The translations under genes were made by a program, and so were the position numbers. The notes below the pieces were generated by a model. The model did not search any database. It was not told where the DNA came from and worked only from the letters and a program-made list of their open reading frames with translations. A stretch of 64,000 nt of DNA from Apostichopus japonicus (taxonomy: Eukaryota; Echinodermata; Holothuroidea; Aspidochirotida; Stichopodidae): assembly GCF_037975245.1 (NCBI RefSeq), contig NC_092565.1, positions 14,351,499-14,415,498 on the forward strand. The letters are read 5' to 3'. Of this stretch, positions 1 through 10,600 are shown in pieces. Positions within the stretch are counted from its first letter, which is position 1; each line of letters opens with the position of its first letter.

Positions 1-200
1 CCAGGTGAAAATGCAAAATTATATACAAAATGGAGTGGGTGGGTTGAAGTGTGCTATATTGCACCAAATTGCATCTAAGGCCACCTGGAAATGCAAAAAA
101 TTCCAAAGGGGAGTGGGACACCCCCTCCCCTTAGACCCCTCCCCCAGGCCAGCCATCAGTCTTCAGCCCCCCCACTCAAAAGTACCTTCCTACGCCACTG
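1..200 (-). mobile_element. hAT-type MITE, partial copy cut by window start
   Basis: This is the same sequence as the complete element at 17103-17485, in opposite orientation. It ends at 200 with the terminal inverted repeat read as ttcctacgccactg. The internal C-rich block (about 118-180) matches the G-rich block at 17120-17205. The other end lies outside the window, so the target duplication cannot be checked here. It carries no coding capacity. Confidence 0.75.
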
Positions 201-203
201 CCC

Positions 204-770
204 TCAGACCCGGTCTGGATTCATAATGGTGGGCAGAATCAACAAGGTACCACCCTGCAAAACCTTAAACAGTACCATCATGATTTTAAACTGGACCCAG
301 TACCTCACCGGAAGCCAATGTAGGTGTTTTAAAAGAGGTGTGATATGGACATGTTTTGGAGAACGAGACACCACCCAGACAGTTGTGTTCAAAACACGTA
401 TTGGTTTCAAAGTAGCATCAGGAAGGCCGGCCAAGAGTGAGTAACAGTTGTTAATCCTAGAAGCATGAGCAACAGTCTTTGCAGTCTCATCATTAAAGTA
501 CGAGCGAATTTCTCCAAGGTGTCTGACAAACATCACAGCAGATGAATACTCATGTTTTACATGAGGTACCATATTTAGATGCGTGTCAAAAATTACACCT
601 AGATTACGAACATAATCAGAGGCAGGAACAAACAAATTATCAATAAGAAGTTTTAAGTCTGTTGGAACCATTTTTGCCACAAAACACAATAAACTGGGTT
701 TTATCATGATTAAGTTTTAACCTATTTGCAAGTATCCAGGTATAAAATGATTTTAGGCATGTAGTTCACC
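204..770 (-). pseudogene. CR1/Jockey-like LINE reverse-transcriptase fragment
   Basis: Read on the minus strand, this encodes the C-terminal part of a non-LTR reverse transcriptase. First comes a stretch resembling the 'W-x4-N-x-L-K-L-N-x-D-K-T' motif (about 770-690). After a frame change, an open frame of about 167 codons (707-204) carries 'VRNLGVIFDTHLNM', a degraded 'SRINNCYSLLAGLP', and 'ITPLLKHLHWLPV'. This motif order is typical of CR1-clade pol proteins after the catalytic domain. The YADD catalytic box is absent, the frame is broken and the fragment abuts a hAT MITE at 200, so it is a dead 5'-truncated copy. Confidence 0.8.
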
Positions 771-2661
771 TGGTTTGTTCAGAACATCAGTCAAAATCTA
801 CATTTCAACACTAATTTTAGATTACAAAATTCCCTGGTTTACCAGTATTTGCTGTAAAACAGGTTGCTACAATCGACATCGAGGGCCACAGAAACTTCTT
901 CAGGGGCATAGCTAGACTTGATAGGGGGCCCAATGCCTTTCTTGAGGATGGGGATGCAAGCATGCCCTATTTTCTAAAAAATAAATGTCTGTTAGGTTTT
1001 GAGGGGCTTGACAGATATTTGGGTACCTGGCCCCTTACTAGGAGAATACAGAAGTTTCTTCCTACTCCTGAACTGAATTCTTTGTTCAGTGTGTTTCTGT
1101 CCCATTATTCTTTACATTTCTTTAAATTATTATTGTTATCTGTTTCTTTTACTTTGACAAGTGGTAATTACCAAACACTGAATACAAAGATCAAAAGACT
1201 GAGAACTTACAAAATCTACAAGATTTATTCACAAGAAACAAAAAGACAGTAACAAAGATAAGGATGAAGTAAAATAAACTAATTTTCCCAAATCTCACTT
1301 GATCTCCCCCCATGTTTAGTATTTTAATTATGTAACCAAACAATGTTAAATCAAACCAAATTAATCCTTGATGGTGTTGTGAAGTCTGAAGATCTGCTGG
1401 AAGGAGTTAGTCCAGAACTAGCAATTAAGATGTAGCTATATTGGATACTGCAGCAGGAGCTTTTGTGCTTAGAACAAACTCAGTACAGTATTTGAATGAG
1501 TCTTTATTAATTTACCTATTTAACTTTCATGCTTTCAGAGCAAAATCTCAACATCTTGTGGAAATCATGGAAATGTAACCACAACTAGTCAAAGTTGGAG
1601 GTTGTGGCACATTAGGAATGTTTTGAATAGTCAGCACACCCCCCCCCCCCTCCCTCCCATGAGAGCAAGTATTTGTCATGCTCTTTAACTGAACTTGAAA
1701 GCAATGCTGTATTAGTATTGACAAAAACTATTGGGTATAGCAGCAAACCTTCCCAAAATTCATCCTACAGTATGACTAAACTGAAGCTACTGTATGTATT
1801 TGATCATGATTAAATACACAAAAAGATTGACTTCTAGTTCAACATACATCTTGCATTTTTTGTGCTTCCATATTTAATTCATATGCAGTCAGACACAAGC
1901 AGGCTTACAGCAAACTTAAAACAATAATTTTATAACCTATTTTCTTCGTATGTTGCAAAACATGTTTCAATGTAAAAAATTTATCCTTGAAAAATTGCTC
2001 ACTACTTGCAGCTGGAACAGCTGAAGTTTATTGGAAACTTGTAAACAGGAGAAATGTCTTGAGGATTCCTTAAACTGGGTAATATTGACAACGAGAACAA
2101 AAGAAAAAAACAAAATTGAAATAAGAAGTTTTTGCAGACTATCAGGGAACATTCACTCTGTCATGTGACTTGGTAAGGGACTAAGGGGATAAAATTAAAA
2201 CAAATTAGTGTAAATGTCACTACAATATCTTGGCAACAATAGTAACCCAATCTACTTTAACCACACTTCTAGAACTGGTAGTGTCTTCTCTCATAAAGAG
2301 TAACTCTGTGAAGTTCTGAAGGCCACTTTCAAACAAATACATTTCACTCCTTTCATTGTGATGCAGGGCTTTGATTGATGACACTGCTTAGTTTGCCCTC
2401 TAACCAACAACTATCTTAACTTTTCAGAAATAAAAAGATGATTGGGATTCTTCAGCATTTTTATGTTTATCCATCTTTCGTTAGAACAGAAACTGCACTT
2501 GACCATTTCACATTTACAGCTTGGTCCTTTGATAAAAACGTGCAAATGTCTGTAAAAAGTGGTACGAAACTATGGCTGCCACATCTTTTCCAGCTAGCTT
2601 CCTCAAAAGGTATTAAACGTTGATGGTGGAAGAAAACTTGGGATAAAGCTGAATCTTCGTG
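771..2661. other. No gene recognised; probable 3' flank of SNRPG
   Basis: The stretch is AT-rich with an oligo-C run at about 1639-1655. Open frames at 962-1252, 1967-2152 and 2438-2623 have no recognisable motif and low-complexity composition. The part nearest 2661 is likely SNRPG 3' UTR, but I could not fix a polyadenylation site. Confidence 0.5.
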
Positions 2662-2715
2662 CTAGACAACTCTGTCCAATGCCTCTAGTAGAATTATACT
2701 GTTTCCCCTGACAAC
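2662..2715 (-). CDS. SNRPG: SNRPG coding exon 4 (Sm2 motif, stop)
   Basis: The acceptor 'ctttcag' precedes GTTGTCAGG. The exon encodes residues 61-77, the beta-4/beta-5 Sm2 signature RGNSI, and ends in TAG at 2664-2662. Confidence 0.95.
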   Translation of the reverse strand, partial: VVRGNSIILLEALDRVV

Positions 2716-5700
2716 CTGAAAGGTAAGCAAACAATGGCATTCAATAACAACTGCATTTTCAGAAGACTTCTTGATAAATTCCTCTGGTTTCTTGGACTTT
2801 GTACCAAACAGCTTGGAGAGCCAAGTACTGGAAGGTTGTTGAACCTTAGTAAGGCCATGCAGATAAGTTAATTTGCTATTGGCCTCGGGTAGTATTGCTG
2901 AGCCTTTATTTCCCCTACCATAAATAGACAGGTAGCTGCTCCAGCGAGTAGATGGATAGCTTTGATCATCCAGCAAAGAAACTGATTTTCTTAATACCAC
3001 TAAACAACCACCAAACAACCCTGTAAAATCACCCCTGTAAAGTGTATCTTATTAGTATCATCAATTCAAAATTGTAATTTGGTGGGCCGAAATGTTTGTT
3101 TGAACACAAACTTTTACGACAAAGAAACACTGTCTCATTCTATAATTATGACATTTTAGTAATATTCTGCTTAGTGTTGCCATGAATCAGTCACAATGAA
3201 ACGTTCTTGATTTGTTCCATTAATTACTTGATGTATTGCCATTGTAGCAGATTTTGCCAACATTTTGCCAACGTTCAATAAGTGCTTCAAAAGCATACAT
3301 AATTTAACGAAAATGCTGTATTAACTCCACCAAGTCCATTTTCTGATGGTACAAATTTTCTTTACAGTTAAATCACTTCTGAAGGACAATAACTTCATTT
3401 CAGGTCGTGTTGTATTTTCTAGTTCATGGTTTCAGTGATGATATAGATGTGTAGTTCACAAGCATTGCATGCTATCTTATTGCATATAAGTGGAACAGAA
3501 GCTTTGATACAGTCATGATTAAATAGCCATAATTCATGACCAAAACAAGTTAATCAACCCATGATGTAGCTTCACTGCTATAAATTCTTACCACCATTCC
3601 GATCTCATTCTTGGTACCTTCCCTGGTATCTTCAACAGCTTCATCTATCACCAGATTCATAAACGGGTCAAATCCCCTCAATACTCCAATGATCTGTCGT
3701 TTGCCATTTAGTTTCACTGAAAAATGGAGTGGGAAAAAAAAGGTTTTCATTAAAGAACACTGCCTAACATTGGAAGGGCTGTGTTTAAATGACAGATTGT
3801 TTACATGGAAATCATAAACTTTTATCAATAGTAGACACTTAACTAAACTTAATGAGGGATTTCATTGTACTCAATATCTTCTACACAGCAGAAAATTTAC
3901 AAGTCTACTTTGATATAATAACAATGGGATTCATTTCATGTGTAAAAAGATTCATAATCTACTTACAAAGCAACTTCTTGTCCATGTACCTGAGGATAAG
4001 ATTAAAAAGTTGGGTGTAAATGAGCAATCTGATATTGGATACATAGATGTAACGTGCAATTTACTTTGCAACCATATTTTGTACGGATACATTGTTCACA
4101 TAACAACACACTGGTAATATTAATGGAATCAAACTGCAGTCTGTTTGTTGGTAAACATTTCCAGCCTTTTAGGGGTGTTGAAATGGAGGATAAACTACCT
4201 CATGATTGTTAACTGTCTTACAAATGGCAACAAACAGATAGTTGAATTCTGGACATGGGTGGATAAATTTCACTTTCCATCATACATGGAGATACTAAAG
4301 AGGACCATTGTAAGTATTATCGCTTTGATGTTTCAAGATATGTAAATTATTGTACCACTGATTATAAACAAATGCCTAAATGTCCTGATCTAATTTATAT
4401 TATAACATACTGTAGCTTAAAAGGATTGTCTGGTGGCCCAAAGAAGTTACCTTAAAAAATGATAAATAATTTTCCAAACATGTTGTCAAAGTATGAGAAC
4501 GCTAATGTTGCGTTTGACAGAGAAACGATATTTTAATCGTTAAGGATAGACATTTCCAATATGATTTGAACAGTACAGAGCATGACGTCATCTTCGCTAA
4601 TGCAGATTGCAACATTAACCCACACTCCGTACAGTACCTACAGTAATCACAACAAAAACCGCATTTGTACAGATAAATTTCTTCCTTAATTTTCAGTGAA
4701 ATTTCTTATAAATTAGATATGTTTTCAACAACTCCTTAATCCGCCATGTAGTAGATCGGTGGTTTCGTGGTCTTTTGGTAACACAAGATAAGTTTTAACA
4801 GCAGACTCTTCGTTGTTTATACATCGCGCTTTGTAGCTCCAAAACGAGGAATGTTGGCATGTAGGCTACTCTAACGTTTACAATCGGACAGTTCTGCCAA
4901 AGCCTAGCTAAGCTTCTCGGTACTACATTTGCTCTGACAAAGATTCCTCCAAGTTTCATCTTTCTGTGTTTCGAATACTTTGCAAGTTTCCTTTTATTGT
5001 AAATTTGATCCGTGAATTTGATTTCAGCGATTTCGAAGAACAGTTTATGAACTGTGGTTTGAGTGTGAGAGTATATTATGTGAAACGCTATACGTATACC
5101 GAATGGGCATGGTAGGCTGTAATGTTCGTGATATGTATGTTATATAGGCGATCACATGTGCGTCTACATGTAAGAGTGATTTGCTGCAGGAATGGGAGTG
5201 CTAACTTCAAGTCGCGTGTTTTGCTTATTTTCCAGCACTACGTCAATCACCATATTGATGCGTTCGAACAAACGGTACTTTTGGTGAGAAAGTGGTGAAT
5301 TTGAAAACCAGATTTCTACAAGAAGAAAATGTCGAATGGGGACAATTTTTACATGGTTAGAAAGAGAAAAATAATAACTACAAGGACAATGTATCAAAAT
5401 CTTTCACCAGACAATTCCTTTAACTTGTATTGCTAACCTACAAATACAATACATAAATGCACATTGTAACTGTAAGCCCAAGTTAGGTGCAATCATTACA
5501 GTTAATGTTCCAACCTGTTCGACTACAATGATGAATGCAGTATTTTGCAAGATAACACACTTATAGAAACAGGATACCACTTACAACTAACAGAAGCGGT
5601 AGGTAGCCTAGTCAGTAGTATGGGTTGAAGCCATAAGAAGTGACACTAGGCTTAGCCCACTGACAACCGTTTGTGATACAATGGGATGGTACCAGTTATG

Positions 5701-6044
5701 CGATATGTACTGGCGCTGTTGTCACATACTTTTCTAGCTATTTCTTCACATTTTCTACCAATTGGCCATATTGTTTAAAGTATATGCTAAGAATAAACAT
5801 GTTTGAAATCTCAATGAATGAATAAGACATCCGATAAAGAGTAATACGAAAATTACACAATGTCTAGAAAATCTAAGGACCGCATCGTACGTTGAAGTTA
5901 CGATAGAAGGTAGACTAAGTAAAACAGCACATGCAACAAATCATATTCCGGAGATTCCTGAAACTTAGCGGTATTTATAAGACAAAATATGAGACTTAGA
6001 AGAAGTAATTACTTCTTAAGTTCTGGTGGATGAGCTTTACTCAT
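2662..6044 (-). CDS. SNRPG: Small nuclear ribonucleoprotein Sm-G (whole gene, 4 coding exons)
   Basis: Sm-G is one of seven Sm proteins that form the ring on U1, U2, U4 and U5 snRNA. It is assembled in the cytoplasm and acts in spliceosomes. Coding exons on the minus strand are 6044-6013, 3989-3967, 3716-3592 and 2715-2662. They sum to 234 nt (77 aa plus stop) against 76 aa in human, and every junction is in phase with GT/AG signals. The start is set by '[11 protein letters not shown]', identical to vertebrate Sm-G. The Sm1 motif follows ('[17 protein letters not shown]', with the 'FMNLVIDE' turn), then Sm2 ('[17 protein letters not shown]'). Intron 1 contains a 1-kb TTAA MITE. The first 32-bp exon and the 23-bp exon 2 are too short for ORF finders. 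CHMP7 starts divergently 1.4 kb away. Confidence 0.95.
3592..3716 (-). CDS. SNRPG: SNRPG coding exon 3 (Sm1 motif)
   Basis: A 125-bp exon between a pyrimidine-rich acceptor ending in cag and donor GTAAGA. It encodes residues 19-60, including the RGFDPFMN segment that contacts the Sm-site RNA in the family. Confidence 0.95.
3967..3989 (-). CDS. SNRPG: SNRPG coding exon 2 (23-bp microexon)
   Basis: The acceptor 'atcctcag' and donor GTAAGT bracket 23 nt encoding 'YMDKKLL', which aligns with human FMDKKLS. Phase fits exons 1 and 3 on both sides. Confidence 0.93.
4421..5419. mobile_element. TTAA-flanked MITE, family B copy 1
   Basis: A 999-bp element with imperfect terminal inverted repeats (AAGGATTGTCTGGTGG on the left; reverse complement of CACCAGACAATTCCT on the right), flanked on both sides by TTAA (4417-4420 and 5420-5423). 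A second copy lies inverted at 25690-26935 and also has TTAA on both sides. TTAA duplication is the mark of piggyBac-type transposases. No transposase is encoded, so it is non-autonomous. It sits in SNRPG intron 1. Confidence 0.85.
6013..6044 (-). CDS. SNRPG: SNRPG coding exon 1
   Basis: It begins at ATG 6044-6042 and encodes [10 protein letters not shown] plus two bases of the next Lys codon, followed by donor GTAATT. Identity to the vertebrate N-terminus fixes the start. Confidence 0.95.
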
Positions 6045-7440
6045 GATGATGGCAACACCTGATGTGGATTTCGACGGAAGAAAATTGACTGTTTTGGTTA
6101 CTTTGAACAGTTAGATGGCGTCGGTTTCACCTAGATATTGTACACGCGCGCACATAGCATGGAAAATATAGCGATGAATAACATGCATTATGGCTAGCCA
6201 TAGAGGACAAAACATTTTGAGAAGTGATCTATAATGGAAATGAAAGCAAACACTGGAAGCCGTTGCAACCAGACTGAACCAGTTATCTTTAAATATTAGA
6301 AGCAGCTTTTTGCGTCCTTTTGTAAACCGCATTGACCTCATGATGACGTAACGATATACATAAGTAGCATTTCTATTCAAATCTAACTTCAAAGGGCCAC
6401 AAAATTACAACTTTGAACGTTGTTTTTCGCGAAGATATTTTCCGTTAGGATTGCAATAAAACCCGCCCATAATATGAATATTACAATCTATGAGGGTCAT
6501 TGCATAAAAAGGTAAATAGTTTTAACTTTGCCGGCGTCGTAAGCAACCCAGTGCACCAATATGTACTTTAACACCATGCATTATTTGTGTCAATAATGGC
6601 TGTGATACCAACGCAACTTTTTGCGGATTGCTGTGAATGAATCTATTTTAAGCAACTGTTCATAAATACACATGTGTAAAAGTGAGTGGGCCTGACGTTT
6701 CGATCCCAGCAGGATCTTCTTCAGAGGCTGAATTACAAGTAACATAAACTACAAGGGACATAACACAAGCACATAGAACAGATATGTTAATGAGCAGGGT
6801 GAACACAAGAGAGATTGATGTAAGAGGATTAGTTGAAAAAGTGTGGAGAGAAAAAAGGAACCAACGGGCCAAGAGGAGAGTTAGGAGATGGAGGGGGGGG
6901 GGGCATGCAGAAGAAAGGTAAGTCATGTCCTTCCTGAATGTTGAACCCATGAGGTTGAATGGTGGGAAGGCATTGCATCCACAGTCTCTCTCTGCTGAGT
7001 CGTACTAGGTCAGGACGACTACTTAAAGATTCAATCCCCTGTAAGGAAATGTCATTTAATGCTATGGTTGGGAAGTTTAAAATGTTGTCCAACCAGTCTC
7101 AGTCACAGTCAATATATTAAAAACGGTGTATAGGAATTGAGTGCAAATTCCACCAGAATGCTTAGATTATTATCAGAATGAAATGTTGACCTGGACAATT
7201 CTTTTAATCCTCTGACACGACAACAAGTAACAGGATCATCAACAAACACGCGTGCAGTACCGTATCCGTATCCATTTAAGTACGACGGCACAATAATACT
7301 TACAGGGAATACCCCTAATTCGTACAACTACTACACTACACTGTTACGTTTGACGTACATACAGTCTTTAAATCAGCCAAGGTCAGAACTTGTTCGAACA
7401 GTTCGACTGACAAACTTCAGTTTCACTTGCTTAGATAACC
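6045..7440. promoter_or_regulatory. Divergent SNRPG/CHMP7 intergenic region
   Basis: About 1.4 kb separates the two start codons, so promoters and 5' UTRs of both genes must lie here or be shared. CRE-like TGACGT cores are visible near 6342 and 7350. The centre is occupied by a Penelope-like remnant (6687-7092). No TATA box can be assigned with confidence. Confidence 0.5.
6687..7092 (-). mobile_element. Penelope-like element 3' remnant
   Basis: On the minus strand an open frame (7092-6829) carries 'RPDLVRLSRERLWMQCL' followed by 'PHGFN'. This resembles the R-x-x-R-E-x-x-W-I/M-Q-x-L ... P-x-G-x-N tail seen at the end of Penelope-like reverse transcriptase/GIY-YIG proteins. About 100 bp further on, at 6687-6732, is a conserved block (acgtttcgatcccagcagga) that recurs at 12825 and 53959. 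The assignment is by motif memory and is moderate. Confidence 0.5.
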
Positions 7441-7694
7441 ATGGAGAGAGAATACCTACCACCTTGCTGGGTGGACGAAGACAGAATTAACTATCTCTTT
7501 TCCGCCTTTCGAAAAGATCGGGCATCAAATCAACAGGACTGGGATACTAAGCTTACGTTTTGGGTTAATTGCATTGAGCAATACTGCAAACATTGCAAAA
7601 CTGTTGTTATCGATAGTAGTCAAATTTCGAGACAATTTGAAAGAAATGGTGTTGTTCCTATGGGAATGGACACGGTTTTGAAAGAAATGTATTG
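7441..7694 (+). CDS. CHMP7: CHMP7 coding exon 1
   Basis: It encodes residues 1-85 and the first winged helix. The 'YLFSAFRKDR...DWDTK' segment aligns with human FLFSAFKRSR...DWDSK. Donor GTATGT. Confidence 0.95.
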
Positions 7695-10600
7695 GTATGT
7701 TCCTTACTGCTCATAAACAACGCCAAAGTTGCCAGAGAGCTTTATAAAAATATTGCGTGATTGTGTACCTACAGACCAAAGTTAGGCTACAGTACAACTA
7801 CAAGTACAAGGTCAAACATAGGCTAGTTTAGATGTACAGTATGACTTACAACGACCAGTACTGTATAACATGTGGGTGTGGGGAATTGTTCCTTATAGTT
7901 TAGTTACTGTGCGGGTAGGGTTTGGTTTTAAGGGCCTTTTAGGCTGTGACGTTTTAGATTTCACTGGCGGATCACGTAGAAAGTGCTAGTATTACACTGC
8001 TTGTGTTAGTTTAAAGGCATTGAAGACTCGCCCCAAACTGCGTGTTGCGCTCTGAAAAAGTTAACTTTCCGTTGCTTGCAAGTGAAGTTTTCTGCTAGTC
8101 GCTACAAAATGCAGACAGTAATGAAACGTGACACCTTGTTATCTTTAGCTGGACCTGAGATGTCCATCGCTGTATCGTTTGCACACTGTGCTGTGCATGG
8201 GTATTGACCGCAGCTGTATGTACTGACTGTAGACAAGTGTCTAATTACCGAAGGTAGCAAGCTGTGTGCGTATTTTCTGGGATAGATAGTGGTGTCTAAC
8301 ACTTCTGTTACACCTCATTCGAAACTAGGTCAGATTACCGGCATTAGACGTTCTTTTTTGTGCGAGTCTTCACACCCTTTAACCTAGTGTTAATAGACTT
8401 TTTAGATTGAAAAATTTATACAGATAACATGGACAACAAGGAAACGTGTGTCACACTTGATCAATATGTCAAACAGCTTTGTTATGAACCAAGTATGCCC
8501 ATCCATAGTAGTTCAATTTGGTTTTACCCAAGGACTAGGAAGCCAACAGAGGTTTACTTGAAGCCATGCATAACCTTGATTCCAAGTGATTATCTTGAAT
8601 GAAAACTGGCTTAGGCCTATACCAATAATTAAATAATAAACTTAAGATAAGTGTTCAGAGAGTTACATGACAGATGTGTAATTGTCCCACCTGTTCCTGG
8701 GACCGCCACTTTATGTCCCCATCCTACGGACAAAAGTGTACCTCATCATCTGACCACTTTCTCAGATAATGAGGCAGCTGTAAGTTCCCCATTCATAATC
8801 ACTGCAGGTAGCTATGGTGAACAAAGTTGTTTCAAAAAGCAATGAAACTTCAGAACCAAACCAAACTCCATAATGGATTTTGGGATTTTTGGTAAGTTAA
8901 AAATATCAACAATGTCTATTGCAAGAATCATTTCCAACATTTTCGACCTCATATTTCAGTTCTAAGAAGCTGGTACTTCAAAGTGACTTTGTGAATAGCA
9001 TTGAAGGAAGTTGGCTTGGTTGGTCAGCCAATATGTTCATAGGGAAACCAGCCAGGTGGGCATACAACTCACTTGTGACTGGAAGTGAAAAGATACCCCC
9101 AGGGAGTTATATACATCAAGGTGTATTGGAGGTAGTGTTCTCTTTTGTATGGTTTTACCGTAACTATAGTTTTCTTAAAGGTACAAACGTTTTCTATGTT
9201 GAAACTAGAATGACTTACAACTGTATAATACAGACTGCATAGGCCTATCTATGTCAAGAGGAGCTTTATTAAATTTTCGGTCTGTTGATGCTTGTATAAA
9301 TTTACCTCATATCACTACATTCCTCTGACACAGAGTAAATATATGAATAAATGTAAGTGCTAGTTCAATGCACTACAGTAACGATACAACCGAGATGTTC
9401 AGTAACTTAAGAAAGTCTGTTGCCATTTTTCCAAATAAATATTAAGAAGTGCTAGGTCTATAAATCAGTTTTCAATGTGAAAATGTACCTAGCCTAACAT
9501 ACTTTGTGTATCTATAACTTGTTCACAAGTTGCTATTATCATCAACTTGTCTGATACCATTACCAACTAAATATTGTGAATGAAAGGAACGATAGTACTT
9601 TTATAGTGCTGGTGCAAGTCATTGCACTAGTTACAAAGAAAGATATGGTGGTTTAATGTTGTTGTAGTACATGATTAAAACCAACCAGTAATTGCATGCT
9701 TTAAGGGATAAATAAACAAGATGATTAAAATGGCCCTAAGTAGTAAAGCTAATGAAGAATGTAGACTCTGACCACATCTAAGGCCACCATTGTGTTCTAC
9801 TTCCTTGAATATGAGAAGGTTTAGACGGTCAAAATGGTCTTTAACATTAAATCAAAGTTCTATATCTCTAGTTAGTAACAAGATATTGTAAGTATTTTAT
9901 GATTTCTGCATTTCAGGATATGGCTGACAAGGTTTTATCAAGGTTCTGCTCACCCTCATCTCCTTCTGACAGTTCTATCAATCGGGTCATAGAACAAAAT
10001 GATTTTGAATCATCCATTCTGGATATCTGTGGGGATGATACCACACGTCATTTGGTACTGCTAAAATTGAGGAAGATGAAAAAAGTAGAGGTTGCCACAT
10101 TGGAGGATGGCTGCAAGGTATGTAAAGATGATGTGTAACTTAGTCTTATTTGAAGATGCTGTCATATTTCAAAGTTTAAAAAACTGGTTCCGTTTCCTCC
10201 CACTGTCCGGTAAACTGGGAGCTTTGATATTAGCTTGTTGCATTTATATCACAATGTATGCTTTAAGTCTTCAATGAATCTCTTACTTAGGCTTGTCATA
10301 CTTCATCTGAAGAAAGAAAGACAAGTTGTCACAGTCTGTGGGAGAGGGCTTTGCTGAGGTGTTCACTCTCCCCATTTGTGGTCAAAAAAGGACTCTGAAG
10401 GATACCTTCAGGGTAACACGATTTGAAGTTAAAAAATAATATGACATGAAAGATCAGAACGGTTGAAGGCTGTTACTACTGACAATTTGCCTTTCTGTGC
10501 TCAAAATTGGAGTAGCTAGTTGGCCAAATCACCATCTGGAAAGATTTTTCACTGTACACATTATAGCCTTGTCCAAACTACATACAATTCCAAATATTTT

